16,172 bases of DNA from CAYSBK01 sp964429265 (GTDB taxonomy: Bacteria; Planctomycetota; Phycisphaerae; Sedimentisphaerales; Anaerobacaceae): NCBI GenBank assembly GCA_964429265.1, contig CAYSBK010000040.1:1-16172 (forward strand). Direction: 5' to 3'. The translations under genes were made by a program, and so were the position numbers. Under the pieces are notes generated by a model. The model was given only the letters and a program-made list of their open reading frames with translations. It was not told where the DNA came from and ran no database searches. This document shows, one piece after another, positions 1 to 6,632 of the stretch; the first letter of the stretch is position 1, and every line of letters starts with the position of its first letter.

Positions 1-157
1 GGCCAGAAACAAGATAAGCCTGTTGCTTGCCTTTGTACGTGTCGCCGGGGATCTACCCAAGGAATCGCCGGGCGCAGATACGACTGTTCGTCCCGGCCCC
101 GAGGAAACAACAGAGGTGTCTCCCCCGGTAGATAAAACTGCAAGAAGGAAGAAATGA
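1..157 (+). CDS. C-terminal end of an unidentified protein (partial)
   Basis: An open frame runs from base 2 to a TGA at 155-157, giving 51 residues with no start in the window, so this is the 3' end of a gene that begins to the left. It opens with a short hydrophobic stretch (I-S-L-L-L-A-F-V) and becomes a polar Pro/Glu/Thr-rich tail that ends in T-A-R-R-K-K. The balanced residue mix and the clean stop ahead of a long non-coding gap support real coding. I do not recognise the family. Being next to PEP-CTERM genes makes an envelope or exopolysaccharide role possible, but nothing in these residues shows it. Confidence 0.5.
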   Translation, partial: ARNKISLLLAFVRVAGDLPKESPGADTTVRPGPEETTEVSPPVDKTARRKK

Positions 158-325
158 ACCAACTGGTACCTCAAAGACCGCACAGATTGTCGCCACGCAA
201 AGACCTCCGTCAAATGGGTTACCCCGAAAGTGTGACATGGAACCCGACGCACAAAAGGGTATTGGTATCAGTGGAAGCCTGGTGTCTCCTTTTTTGAAAA
301 AGATTCCATTCTTTGGTTTTATTAC
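158..325. other. Intergenic region without a recognised gene
   Basis: No convincing coding frame was found on either strand. The stretch holds a weak A/T inverted repeat (CTTTTTTGAAAAAG, about 290-303) just ahead of the promoter of the next gene. It also holds a string that resembles part of a GEMM riboswitch but lacks the rest of the fold (see the rejected items). Confidence 0.4.
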
Positions 326-353
326 TTGACTTTGTTGCGTTTTCGTGTATGCT
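326..353 (+). promoter_or_regulatory. Sigma70-type promoter for the 491 gene
   Basis: TTGACT at 326-331 and TATGCT at 348-353 are separated by 16 bases. The -35 box matches consensus at five of six positions and the -10 box at four of six. Transcription would begin near 360, giving a leader of about 130 bases before the ATG at 491. The call rests on the sequence pattern alone. Confidence 0.5.
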
Positions 354-359
354 GCAGAA

Positions 360-490
360 GCTTAACTGGAAACGAGCCGAGCCGCCTGCTTCAATGCGGC
401 CAAACTCAAAGGCGTCTCCAGAGCAAGGCGATATCAACTACCCGCCGTTGCCAACCCCGGGGGGGACAGGCATACGAAGGGGAGAAACAT
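360..490 (+). promoter_or_regulatory. Long 5' leader with a hairpin
   Basis: This is the predicted untranslated leader of the 491 gene. It begins with GCTTAACTGGAAA (360-372), closely matched by GCTTGACCGGAAA at 3560-3572 ahead of the fourth PEP-CTERM gene. A five-pair hairpin follows, GCCGC at 381-385 with GCGGC at 396-400. A purine-rich ribosome binding site (AAGGGGAG, about 477-484) sits at normal spacing before the ATG. The motif fits no riboswitch class I know, so its function is unknown. Confidence 0.35.
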
Positions 491-1234
491 ATGACACGTC
501 GATTCAGTAGAGTCTTCTGCATACTCGTCTGTATGTACGCAGTTTCAATCGGCCGAGCGGCACCGACGATGGACTTATATCCTCGGGCCGTTCACGGCCG
601 GACGTTCGATACTGCGAGCCTGTATCTGAGGCTCGAGGACCAGCTCGTAAACACCACTTACGCGCGCCCCGCCGAGGATCCTATTACCGCAACCGCCCCC
701 GATTATGCTAAACGTGACCTGCACTCCACCACCCTGGCCGCACCGACAGCGGCAAGAGCATTGCCCCCCGTACCGGACACGCTCTTTATGGTACTGACCG
801 GCTTTCTTTGTATCTCTTTGGTCAGAGACCGAAAAGCCTGGCTGACCGGCCTTGCCGCGGCACTGTGGCTTGGACAGGTGGCGGTCTACTCGGTGCCTCG
901 ACTTGCATACTGTATCATACGGGATTCCAGGATTCGAAAACCCATTTTGGTGACGCCGCTGCCGGCGCGCCCTCAGACACACCTCCACAGCACAGAAAGC
1001 ACGCGGTACGTCGGCTTGCTGCGACATCTCGTAGGTATACCAGATAGCCTCCGACGTTCGCCGGTTATGCCGTCGTCCGTCGCAGCGCTGCCCGCCGAGG
1101 ATGTCTGCGATTCCGCACCATGCACAGCCATCATAACTGACCAATTTAGCTCTTTTGCGCCGGTATTTATCTTCGGCAACCTCGCCCGTGGTCCACCTCC
1201 CCTCGCCCGAGAAGAGACTATTGAGTCAGGATAA
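491..1234 (+). CDS. Membrane protein of unknown function with an internal PEP-CTERM-like segment
   Basis: A 247-residue protein. The ATG at 491 is preferred over upstream in-frame codons because a strong GGGGAG ribosome site precedes it and the new N-terminus reads as a signal peptide or membrane anchor (basic M-T-R-R, hydrophobic 9-20, A-A near 24). Residues 92-115 read P-P-V-P-D-T, a hydrophobic run, then R-D-R-K, which is the layout of a PEP-CTERM signal placed mid-protein. A second hydrophobic helix follows at about 117-138. The remaining 110 residues are polar and Pro/Arg-rich. I do not recognise a family. It leads the PEP-CTERM gene group and has its own promoter, so a role in surface-protein handling is plausible but unproven. 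Confidence 0.65.
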   Translation: MTRRFSRVFCILVCMYAVSIGRAAPTMDLYPRAVHGRTFDTASLYLRLEDQLVNTTYARPAEDPITATAPDYAKRDLHSTTLAAPTAARALPPVPDTLFMVLTGFLCISLVRDRKAWLTGLAAALWLGQVAVYSVPRLAYCIIRDSRIRKPILVTPLPARPQTHLHSTESTRYVGLLRHLVGIPDSLRRSPVMPSSVAALPAEDVCDSAPCTAIITDQFSSFAPVFIFGNLARGPPPLAREETIESG

Positions 1235-1255
1235 CTCAACTTAGTTCAGGTTTAC

Positions 1256-1275
1256 TTTGGCCCGAATCGGCCAAA
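1256..1275. repeat. Inverted repeat ahead of the first PEP-CTERM gene
   Basis: TTTGGCC (1256-1262) and GGCCAAA (1269-1275) form a perfect seven-pair hairpin with a six-base loop. A second hairpin lies just upstream, TTGAGT (1221-1226) with ACTCAA (1234-1239), overlapping the end of the 491 gene. Neither is followed by a T-run, so they do not look like intrinsic terminators. They could be a protein-binding site or RNA structures in the leader of the 1299 gene. Confidence 0.4.
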
Positions 1276-1298
1276 TAGATTGAGAAAGCAGGCGAGAT

Positions 1299-1985
1299 AT
1301 GATTAAGGGAAGTTTATTTGTTCTGACAGCGTCTTCGCTGCTGGCGGCGACGGCTCTGGCTTTGCCGGCGCTTGACTTCAGCACTAACAGCGGAACCTCG
1401 TGGACCCTTGCGTCGGCCGATGGTAGCAATTGGACGCTGAGTTTCACCCCAGGCAGCATCGAGGTGGACACTGCAAACCCGTCCACGGATGCGGTCTTGC
1501 TGGACCTCGTGGACCTTCCAACAATGACGCTGGATACCATCAACGACGCTGGTATGTACCTCACCGCGAATCTAACACCCGTCGGCCCGGCAGAGCTGAC
1601 CATAACCGACGATACCGGTGCGTCCGGCACCGTTATGACAGCCGCAGTGGGAACCGGTGGATCGCTGGTGATCGGCAATACCTACGTCGCCTATCAAATG
1701 CCACAGGATGACCTGGATATGCTCTCTTATACACCCTCCTACTCGGCAACGATCGAGGGTTTTGAGGCATACGATGCCGCCGGCATATCTTGGGACCTTA
1801 GCTTTTCGGGCCAGGCCACAGGCGGCAAGAACCTCTACGGTATGATTACCGGAGGCGTGCCGGATTCGGCTACTGGCACTATCAGCGGCCAGATGAGCGT
1901 TGTCGTTCCAGCACCGGCCGCCGTGATTCTCGCCGGTATCGGCATATGCCTGGTTGGATGGATCAAGAACAGGAGAACGCTGTAA
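1299..1985 (+). CDS. PEP-CTERM-type secreted protein (P-A-P variant)
   Basis: A 228-residue protein with an N-terminal signal peptide (M-I-K-G, hydrophobic 5-20, likely cleavage after A-L-A at 22). The body (about 23-200) is rich in Thr, Ser, Gly and Asp with alternating beta-type residues and has no enzymatic motif that I recognise. The C-terminus is a PEP-CTERM-like sorting signal: V-P-A-P at 203-206, a hydrophobic helix, then G-W-I-K-N-R-R-T-L. Such proteins are normally exported by Sec, cleaved by an exosortase and linked to the surface or exopolysaccharide matrix. The start is supported by a purine-rich AGGCGAG six bases upstream of the ATG. It lies 64 bases after the 491 gene and may share its transcript. 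The specific role is unknown. Confidence 0.85.
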   Translation: MIKGSLFVLTASSLLAATALALPALDFSTNSGTSWTLASADGSNWTLSFTPGSIEVDTANPSTDAVLLDLVDLPTMTLDTINDAGMYLTANLTPVGPAELTITDDTGASGTVMTAAVGTGGSLVIGNTYVAYQMPQDDLDMLSYTPSYSATIEGFEAYDAAGISWDLSFSGQATGGKNLYGMITGGVPDSATGTISGQMSVVVPAPAAVILAGIGICLVGWIKNRRTL

Positions 1986-2099
1986 CAGAAAAGGATTTGT
2001 TTTTACAAAATGTTTTTTGGGCTTGATGGGACCGCAGGAAGCAAACCGCCGCAGGATGGCGCCTTCTTGCTGGCCCCTGACGGTTCTCAGGTGCTCCAA

Positions 2100-2903
2100 A
2101 TGAAGAAAAATCTTGCAATAACGATGACGGCAGTGCTTGCTGCGTTGCTTGTCGGCTTAAGTCGCACGGCTCGTGCCGTGCCCACGTTCCAGGCTTACAT
2201 CGAAGGCGCAACCGCCGGCAGTATGGGCCCGGACGAAGACTCCTGGTTCACCACCGAAAGCTCGTTCAACCTGATTGTCGTAGGCGCCTACGGCCCCACG
2301 ACGGTTGCACCGCTTACCGAGGTCACCCTGGCGCTTTCCGTTCCGGAGGGCGAAACCGGCACCATTTCGATTACCGGTGCCGACGGGGCTGTGCTGCTGA
2401 CGACCAGGCAAGAAGTCGGCTCAACGGGCTACTACAACCCCAATGCCGATGCCGACGAGGCCCTGCTGGCCGACGTGGCCGGCAACACCGGTTACGACAC
2501 CAAGAACTTCTTACCGGAAAGTCAACAGCTCAATAACAACCACTATCCTTTCCAGGATGATGTGTCGGACTTCCTGATTTACTCGATAGGTGATTTCTAC
2601 AACATCGGCGACGTGCACAACTACAACGCCGGTGACGGCACCATCACCCTGGAAGGACAGGGCCAGGAGAAGACCTTCAGTGTCGAGATAGGTGGATTCA
2701 CCCGTGTACACTTCGACGTTTATGGTTTTGAGACCACCGAGCAGGGCCAAGAGTTCAGATCAACCTGGGACATAAACCCTGCCTCCCATGATTGCACCTA
2801 CGTACCCGTGCCGGCAGCCGTGTTTCTGACGGGACTGGGTGTGGGCTTCGTCGCCTGGCTTCGCAGGAAGAAACTGCTTACGGACCGAACAGGGAAACCT
2901 TAA
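2100..2903 (+). CDS. PEP-CTERM-type secreted protein, probable choice-of-anchor N family
   Basis: A 267-residue protein. I chose the internal ATG at 2100 because it starts a textbook signal peptide (M-K-K-N, hydrophobic 5-20, cleavage near A-R-A at 26). The longer frame from 2010 would put 30 non-signal residues in front. Residues 31-62 (Y-I-E-G-A-T, D-E-D-S-W-F, F-N-L-I-V-V-G-A-Y) and N-P-A-S-H-D at 226-231 resemble the choice-of-anchor N family as I remember it. The sorting signal is V-P-V-P at 235-238, a hydrophobic helix and R-R-K-K. Unlike its neighbours it continues for a short tail (L-L-T-D-R-T-G-K-P). The ribosome site is weak (GGTG). It is probably anchored at the cell surface or in the exopolysaccharide; ligand and function are unknown. 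Confidence 0.82.
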   Translation: MKKNLAITMTAVLAALLVGLSRTARAVPTFQAYIEGATAGSMGPDEDSWFTTESSFNLIVVGAYGPTTVAPLTEVTLALSVPEGETGTISITGADGAVLLTTRQEVGSTGYYNPNADADEALLADVAGNTGYDTKNFLPESQQLNNNHYPFQDDVSDFLIYSIGDFYNIGDVHNYNAGDGTITLEGQGQEKTFSVEIGGFTRVHFDVYGFETTEQGQEFRSTWDINPASHDCTYVPVPAAVFLTGLGVGFVAWLRRKKLLTDRTGKP

Positions 2904-2917
2904 CCGGAGGAAAGGCT

Positions 2918-3532
2918 ATGCTATGTAAGGGAGTAATTAGCGCAGGCTTGTGTCTCTGCATAGTCGTCCTTGCCTCAGCCGCCAGAGTCGACGCGTCCGT
3001 TACCTACACCCACGCGACTGACATCTACCACTATGACAGCGACGGCCAGATCACCTCCTGGATGTGGCGCCACGCGAACCCGGCCGGAACCGTCGGGGCA
3101 ATGACGACCGAGCAGTATGAACAGGCCGTTGCGGATGGGCATATTGAGCTCGGTAACGTCGTTTTGACAATCGTTACCGATTCGTTGTCCAATGACCAGG
3201 TAAGCGTGTCGTTCCGTGACTTGGATTCCAACTGGCATACGCTGGGGTATCTGACCCCGGCCGACTTTGTCGACCAGTCCGGACCGCTTGCCGGCCAAGA
3301 CGCCTTGCAGGGCCACAGAAGTATAACTGTCTTCGACAACATCGACCCGACCTGGTTATCCGCCGGTTCCCCGGTAACCGTGCGCGTCACGGGCGGACTT
3401 TACGGCCAGCCGCTGGAAATTGAAACTTCGACTCTGTCGGTAACCGTCCATTCCCCCGCACCCAGTGCCGTGCTGCTCGGTGGTATCGGGATCATTCTAG
3501 TAGGCTGGCTCAAAAGGAGAAGGACATTGTAG
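2918..3532 (+). CDS. PEP-CTERM-type secreted protein (S-P-A-P variant)
   Basis: A 204-residue protein. The ATG at 2918 follows a strong GGAGG (2906-2910) seven bases upstream and lies 14 bases after the previous stop, so the two genes are almost certainly co-transcribed. The signal peptide covers about 1-27 (hydrophobic 8-20, then A-A-R-V-D-A). The mature part is beta-type, with a W-M-W-R-H segment near 48-52 and no known catalytic motif. The C-terminus is a sorting signal: S-P-A-P at 179-182, a Gly-rich hydrophobic helix, then W-L-K-R-R-R-T-L. The first signal residue is Ser where its neighbours have Val. The family of the body is not recognised. Confidence 0.83.
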   Translation: MLCKGVISAGLCLCIVVLASAARVDASVTYTHATDIYHYDSDGQITSWMWRHANPAGTVGAMTTEQYEQAVADGHIELGNVVLTIVTDSLSNDQVSVSFRDLDSNWHTLGYLTPADFVDQSGPLAGQDALQGHRSITVFDNIDPTWLSAGSPVTVRVTGGLYGQPLEIETSTLSVTVHSPAPSAVLLGGIGIILVGWLKRRRTL

Positions 3533-3559
3533 GAACTGAACAGTTTATGATTTTGTGAG

Positions 3560-3641
3560 GCTTGACCGGAAAGCAGCGGGCACGACTCGGCGGGACCAAG
3601 GTCCAAAGACTGCTTCACCGGGAATAGCCGGGGGAAACTTT
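3560..3641 (+). promoter_or_regulatory. Leader of the 3642 gene, sharing a motif with the 491 leader
   Basis: GCTTGACCGGAAA at 3560-3572 matches GCTTAACTGGAAA at 360-372 at 11 of 13 positions. In both cases a TATGNT hexamer (TATGAT at 3546-3551 here) lies six to eight bases upstream, so the motif would sit at the start of the transcript. No good -35 box is visible here. GGGGAAA at 3631-3637 is the likely ribosome site. Whether the shared motif is a regulator site or an RNA element is not known. Confidence 0.35.
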
Positions 3642-4337
3642 ATGAAAACTTCGCACGTACTTACTTCTGTAGTCTTGACGACGATGCTGGCGTCGCTTTG
3701 TCTTGCCACGCCCACCGTTACGCTCTATGACAGCTATGGCACGACCGGCGGTGGAGAAGTTATTGCCAAACCGTCGGACCTTGGCTTGACGGCCATCAGT
3801 CTGGGAGAGGCGGACGGCTTTGAAACATTCTGCATCGAGAAGAACGAGTACTTCCGCCCGGGCTCGACGTATTACGTACAGATCTCCGAAGCCGCATGCA
3901 GAGGCGGATATGGTGGCCAGGACCCTCCCGGAAGTAACCAGGACCCGCTGGATCCGATGACGGCCTACCTCTACCACCAGTTCGTAACCCGTTCTCTGAC
4001 CGGGTACGACTACGATGACGTCGGGCTGGGCCGGGTAGCCTCGGCAGATGCTCTTCAGCATGTCATCTGGTACCTCGAAGATGAAGAGTCTATGAGCTGG
4101 ACTGACGGCAGCCTTGCGGACCAGTTCTATACTGACGCACAACAGGCCGTGAACTCAGGCGCCTGGGCCGGCATCGGCAACGTGCGCGTAATGAACGTGT
4201 ACGGGTATGACTGGTACGGCCAGATACGATTCAGGCAGGATCAGTTAATAGCGATAGTTCCCGCTCCCGGCGCGATTCTTCTTTGTGGACTCGGCGTTTG
4301 TATAGTCGGCTTGCTGAGAAGAAAAAACACGCTCTGA
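3642..4337 (+). CDS. PEP-CTERM-type surface protein with thioester-domain-like Cys and Gln motifs
   Basis: A 231-residue protein with a signal peptide (M-K-T-S, hydrophobic 6-20, cleavage near L-A-T-P at 21-24). The start is set by GGGGAAA just upstream; an earlier in-frame codon at 3555 lacks a signal peptide. F-E-T-F-C-I-E (60-66) and A-L-Q-H-V-I-W-Y-L-E (137-146) recall the thioester domains of Gram-positive adhesins, where a Cys in an F/Y-C context forms an internal thioester with the Gln of a T-Q-x-A-I-W motif. Here the pair would be Cys64 and Gln139. Between them is D-P-L-D-P with A-Y-L-Y-H-Q-F (101-114), as in related planctomycete proteins I remember. The C-terminal signal is V-P-A-P at 206-209, a helix and L-R-R-K-N-T-L. 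It is likely a surface adhesin or matrix protein. The thioester is an inference from motif spacing. Confidence 0.82.
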   Translation: MKTSHVLTSVVLTTMLASLCLATPTVTLYDSYGTTGGGEVIAKPSDLGLTAISLGEADGFETFCIEKNEYFRPGSTYYVQISEAACRGGYGGQDPPGSNQDPLDPMTAYLYHQFVTRSLTGYDYDDVGLGRVASADALQHVIWYLEDEESMSWTDGSLADQFYTDAQQAVNSGAWAGIGNVRVMNVYGYDWYGQIRFRQDQLIAIVPAPGAILLCGLGVCIVGLLRRKNTL

Positions 4338-4383
4338 TTGGTTTCGCGTGACGAGCCTGTTGAGCTTGTGAGAATCGGAAGGG

Positions 4384-4410
4384 GCAGGGTCCAGTTTTGT
4401 CCGGCCCTGC
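4384..4410. other. GC-rich hairpin between convergent genes
   Basis: GCAGGGTC (4384-4391) pairs with GGCCCTGC (4403-4410), eight pairs including one G-T, around an 11-base loop. It sits between the convergent 3' ends at 4337 and 4475, where a bidirectional terminator would be expected. Neither strand has a T-run after the stem, so any terminator role is weakly supported. Confidence 0.35.
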
Positions 4411-4474
4411 TGTGACCGCCCCGTACAACCAGTTCCCACGTTGACTGCACCCCGCGGAAAATCCCGGAATTGCC

Positions 4475-5314
4475 TCAGCAGGCCCTTGCGGCAAGGCCCA
4501 GTTCAAAGGCCGGGCACTGCCAGTCTCCAATCCCATCCCACCAGCAGCCCACGTAATCCACCACGCCGATGCCGCCAACGCTCTCGCGGCACGCCGACAG
4601 GGCCATCTCGTGCACCTGCCGCATACAGGCCAATCCTCCCATTCGCCAGGCCTTGACACCGATTTCAACAGCTTCGTCCTGCGCCGCCACAGCCTGCGCC
4701 TGCCCCCCGGCCAATAGTTCGGCAAGTCTCTCCGCATAAGGTCTTAAGACCTGCTGCCAATGCAATCGCTGCTGCTGCTCACGCGTAAGAATATCTGACA
4801 ATAAGCGCTGTCTTTGCTCCCGCCGCAGGCGCTTCAAGGCCTTGGCCTGAGCCAACCGCTGTCGTCTGTGTTGCCGGCTTGACGGAACCACCAGCGTCTC
4901 AACAACATTGACAACCGGGTCCACAATCACCCATACAATAAACGTCGCCGCCAGCGAACCCATAGCCACCGAAAGCACTGCTTCCGCCGGCAAGGCGACC
5001 TCCGTCGCACCGACCAGACCCGCAACGCTGCCAAGAAACGGCGTCAAAACGTAAAAAAGCTCGTAGTACGTCGTGCTTGTCAACAGGTGCTCGGCCACCG
5101 CCTGTGAGCCAGGACTGACGCCTCTGAAAACCGCAAAAACATATAAGCTCAGCAGCATGAACACCAACACCGCCGAGTAGCCCGACAGCGAAAAGATCAC
5201 CCACCAATGGAAACCCACCTGCCTGAGAACCATCACAAAGATGTACCCCAGGCAAAGCACAATCCATAACATACCCACAAGATGTATCAGCTTGTATGCC
5301 CTGCGTCGCGCCAT
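4475..5314 (-). CDS. Four-helix membrane protein with a basic helical, Cys-rich C-terminal domain
   Basis: A 279-residue protein. Four hydrophobic segments are visible at about 9-31, 36-63, 86-104 and 112-138. A strongly basic helical stretch (about 145-200, many Arg, Gln and Leu, coiled-coil-like) follows, then a C-terminal region with Cys at 230, 242, 257, 267 and 279, the last being the final residue. I do not recognise the family. The gene begins 60 bases after the stop of the polysaccharide-export gene on the same strand, so the two probably form an operon and the protein may serve exopolysaccharide assembly or export. The start at 5314 has only a modest ribosome site (GCAGG), but the M-A-R-R-R-A-Y-K start before the first helix is sensible. 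Confidence 0.7.
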   Translation of the reverse strand: MARRRAYKLIHLVGMLWIVLCLGYIFVMVLRQVGFHWWVIFSLSGYSAVLVFMLLSLYVFAVFRGVSPGSQAVAEHLLTSTTYYELFYVLTPFLGSVAGLVGATEVALPAEAVLSVAMGSLAATFIVWVIVDPVVNVVETLVVPSSRQHRRQRLAQAKALKRLRREQRQRLLSDILTREQQQRLHWQQVLRPYAERLAELLAGGQAQAVAAQDEAVEIGVKAWRMGGLACMRQVHEMALSACRESVGGIGVVDYVGCWWDGIGDWQCPAFELGLAARAC

Positions 5315-5374
5315 CGTCTAAACCTGCGCCACCCGATTGAGCGCACCGGGGTTACACGCGGCGATACGGCTCGA

Positions 5375-6124
5375 TCAATAGCCGTAACCGCCTCCGCCCT
5401 GTGTTCTTTGAACCACGAAAGCCGTCGAGAAGACCCGGCCTATCGGCCTTACAAACTCCTCGATTTTCATCGCTATCGCCGCCAGCACTGTCGGCGGCAC
5501 ATATATAATGTCACCTTCCTGAAGCAAAACATCCTTGCTTGTATCGCCGTGCGCGATCATCCGACCGTAGTTCACCTCGAAAATCTTCGGCCGGACATCC
5601 TTGTCCACCGACGGCCTTATCACCTGAACTCGACTTCTCCACGCCAGCACCGTCGGCTGTGCCCTGGCCAGGCTGGTCAGAACCGTGTCGCGCCCCGTGT
5701 ACGGCTGCGGACCAGCGTACGCAACCTGGCCCAGCACGTAATAATAATGGCTTCTGTCAACCGTCACGCGGACATCGACAGGGGAATCCCCGGCCAGTGC
5801 ATAAAGCTTCGAAACCTTCTCCTTAATCGCCTCCGCCACCTCCTGCGGGGTCTTGCCCGCAGCCTCCACCTCGCCAATGCCCTCGAAGGTGATCTTGCCG
5901 TCCGGGCGAATCCGCTGGACCTGCTCGTGAATCTCCGGCACCTTCGAGCAGTACACCGTCACCTCGTCCGGAGGATGCAGGACATGCTTGTCCGTGGTAG
6001 TCTCGACCTGGTATGGCTTCAAAAAAGCCTGTATGTCCTCCGCACGCGACGAAAAACAGCCGGTAACACCCACCGCCGCACCCGCCAACAATACCCACAG
6101 CATTACCGTCTTCAAGCACTGCAT
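5375..6124 (-). CDS. Wza-type polysaccharide biosynthesis/export lipoprotein
   Basis: A 249-residue outer-membrane lipoprotein. The signal peptide ends in a lipobox with V-T-G-C, Cys23 being the lipidation site. Residues about 45-120 match the Poly_export domain (H-P-P-D-E-V-T-V, R-I-R-P-D-G-K-I-T-F, I-G-E-V-E-A-A-G-K-T-P-Q-E-V). An SLBB-like segment follows (Y-Y-Y-V-L-G-Q-V, about 127-190), then L-L-Q-E-G-D-I-I-Y-V-P (200-210), typical of the family. Residues about 214-236 may form the amphipathic helix that makes the outer-membrane pore in Wza, and the tail is Gly/Tyr-rich. The protein forms the channel that passes exopolysaccharide through the outer membrane. The start is supported by GGGAG upstream and the lipoprotein signal. 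It is first in the minus-strand operon. Confidence 0.92.
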   Translation of the reverse strand: MQCLKTVMLWVLLAGAAVGVTGCFSSRAEDIQAFLKPYQVETTTDKHVLHPPDEVTVYCSKVPEIHEQVQRIRPDGKITFEGIGEVEAAGKTPQEVAEAIKEKVSKLYALAGDSPVDVRVTVDRSHYYYVLGQVAYAGPQPYTGRDTVLTSLARAQPTVLAWRSRVQVIRPSVDKDVRPKIFEVNYGRMIAHGDTSKDVLLQEGDIIYVPPTVLAAIAMKIEEFVRPIGRVFSTAFVVQRTQGGGGYGY

Positions 6125-6220
6125 GGTGATCTCCCTTTCCAGAAAATCGCTAAGCCGTTCTGGCTGCTCTATATAACTCCGTCAGCCTGGAACAAAGTTC
6201 GTTTGTAGGCAACGTCCTGA

Positions 6221-6249
6221 ATTGTACCAGCCGTGCAGCGGGCGGTCAA
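6221..6249 (-). promoter_or_regulatory. Sigma70-type promoter for the polysaccharide export operon
   Basis: Read on the minus strand, TTGACC (6249-6244) and TACAAT (6226-6221) are separated by 17 bases, and the bases before the -10 box are TGG, an extended -10. Transcription would begin near 6214, leaving a leader of about 90 bases with a GGGAG ribosome site. The match to consensus is strong. Confidence 0.7.
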
Positions 6250-6450
6250 GCTTTTTTTGCGCCCATGATCCGTCCATTTCGCTGAAAAAACCGCGAAATC
6301 TTCCCGCACCGACGTTTTCCTGCCGTTAAGCCGACCCCCGTCACGCATTTGCACCGTCTGCGAGTCCGCGCGCCGGCGCAATCCTGCCGAAAACAGCCAA
6401 ATATCCCCCCGGTCGGTGCCGCCGCCGCACCGGCTCCACACAGCCGTGGG
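6250..6450. other. Intergenic spacer between divergent operons
   Basis: This part of the roughly 500-base gap between the two divergent genes holds no convincing coding frame. Promoters flank it on both sides and fire outward. Apart from a short T-run near 6251-6258, I see no clear repeat or known RNA element. Confidence 0.4.
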
Positions 6451-6479
6451 TTGACCGAAAAGCCCGAAAATGCTAAAAT
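6451..6479 (+). promoter_or_regulatory. Sigma70-type promoter for the VTC/DUF4956/HlyD/TolC operon
   Basis: TTGACC at 6451-6456 and TAAAAT at 6474-6479 are separated by exactly 17 bases, with TGC directly before the -10 box (extended -10). Transcription would start near 6486, giving a GC-rich leader of about 147 bases that includes a short hairpin (GGGG 6526-6529 with CCCC 6537-6540). No phosphate-regulon box was found by eye. Confidence 0.7.
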
Positions 6480-6632
6480 AAACCATAATGTAAACTGTGC
6501 CGTCTCTGCGCCGCGCGGGCAGAAAGGGGCTTCTCACCCCGGGCACGCCGGTGGCAGCCGCGGCGGTAATGTACCTCCGCAGGGTAGCGCGGAACGCCCA
6601 CGGCGGGGCTTGGCGGCACTTTGGAGTGGGGT

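Noticed and set aside
175..240. String resembling part of a c-di-GMP-I (GEMM) riboswitch: GCACAG, ACGCAAAG, CCTCCG, GGTTACC in order
   Set aside because: The G-C-A-A-A-C-C segment and the first hairpin with its GNRA loop are missing, the element lies upstream of the predicted promoter of the next gene, and spacing does not fit. Probably chance, though a covariance-model search would settle it.
1235..3641. Sigma54 (-24/-12) promoters, which in some bacteria drive PEP-CTERM genes
   Set aside because: TGGCAC occurs (for example near 1874 and 3738) but inside coding sequence and without the GC element at the right spacing.
4384..4410. Intrinsic terminator
   Set aside because: The hairpin is good but neither side is followed by a T-run, so it is listed only as a hairpin.
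5282..6208. Long plus-strand open frame (308 codons)
   Set aside because: It lies opposite the well-supported polysaccharide export gene, is rich in Arg and His as expected of a shadow frame, and has no domain or ribosome site.
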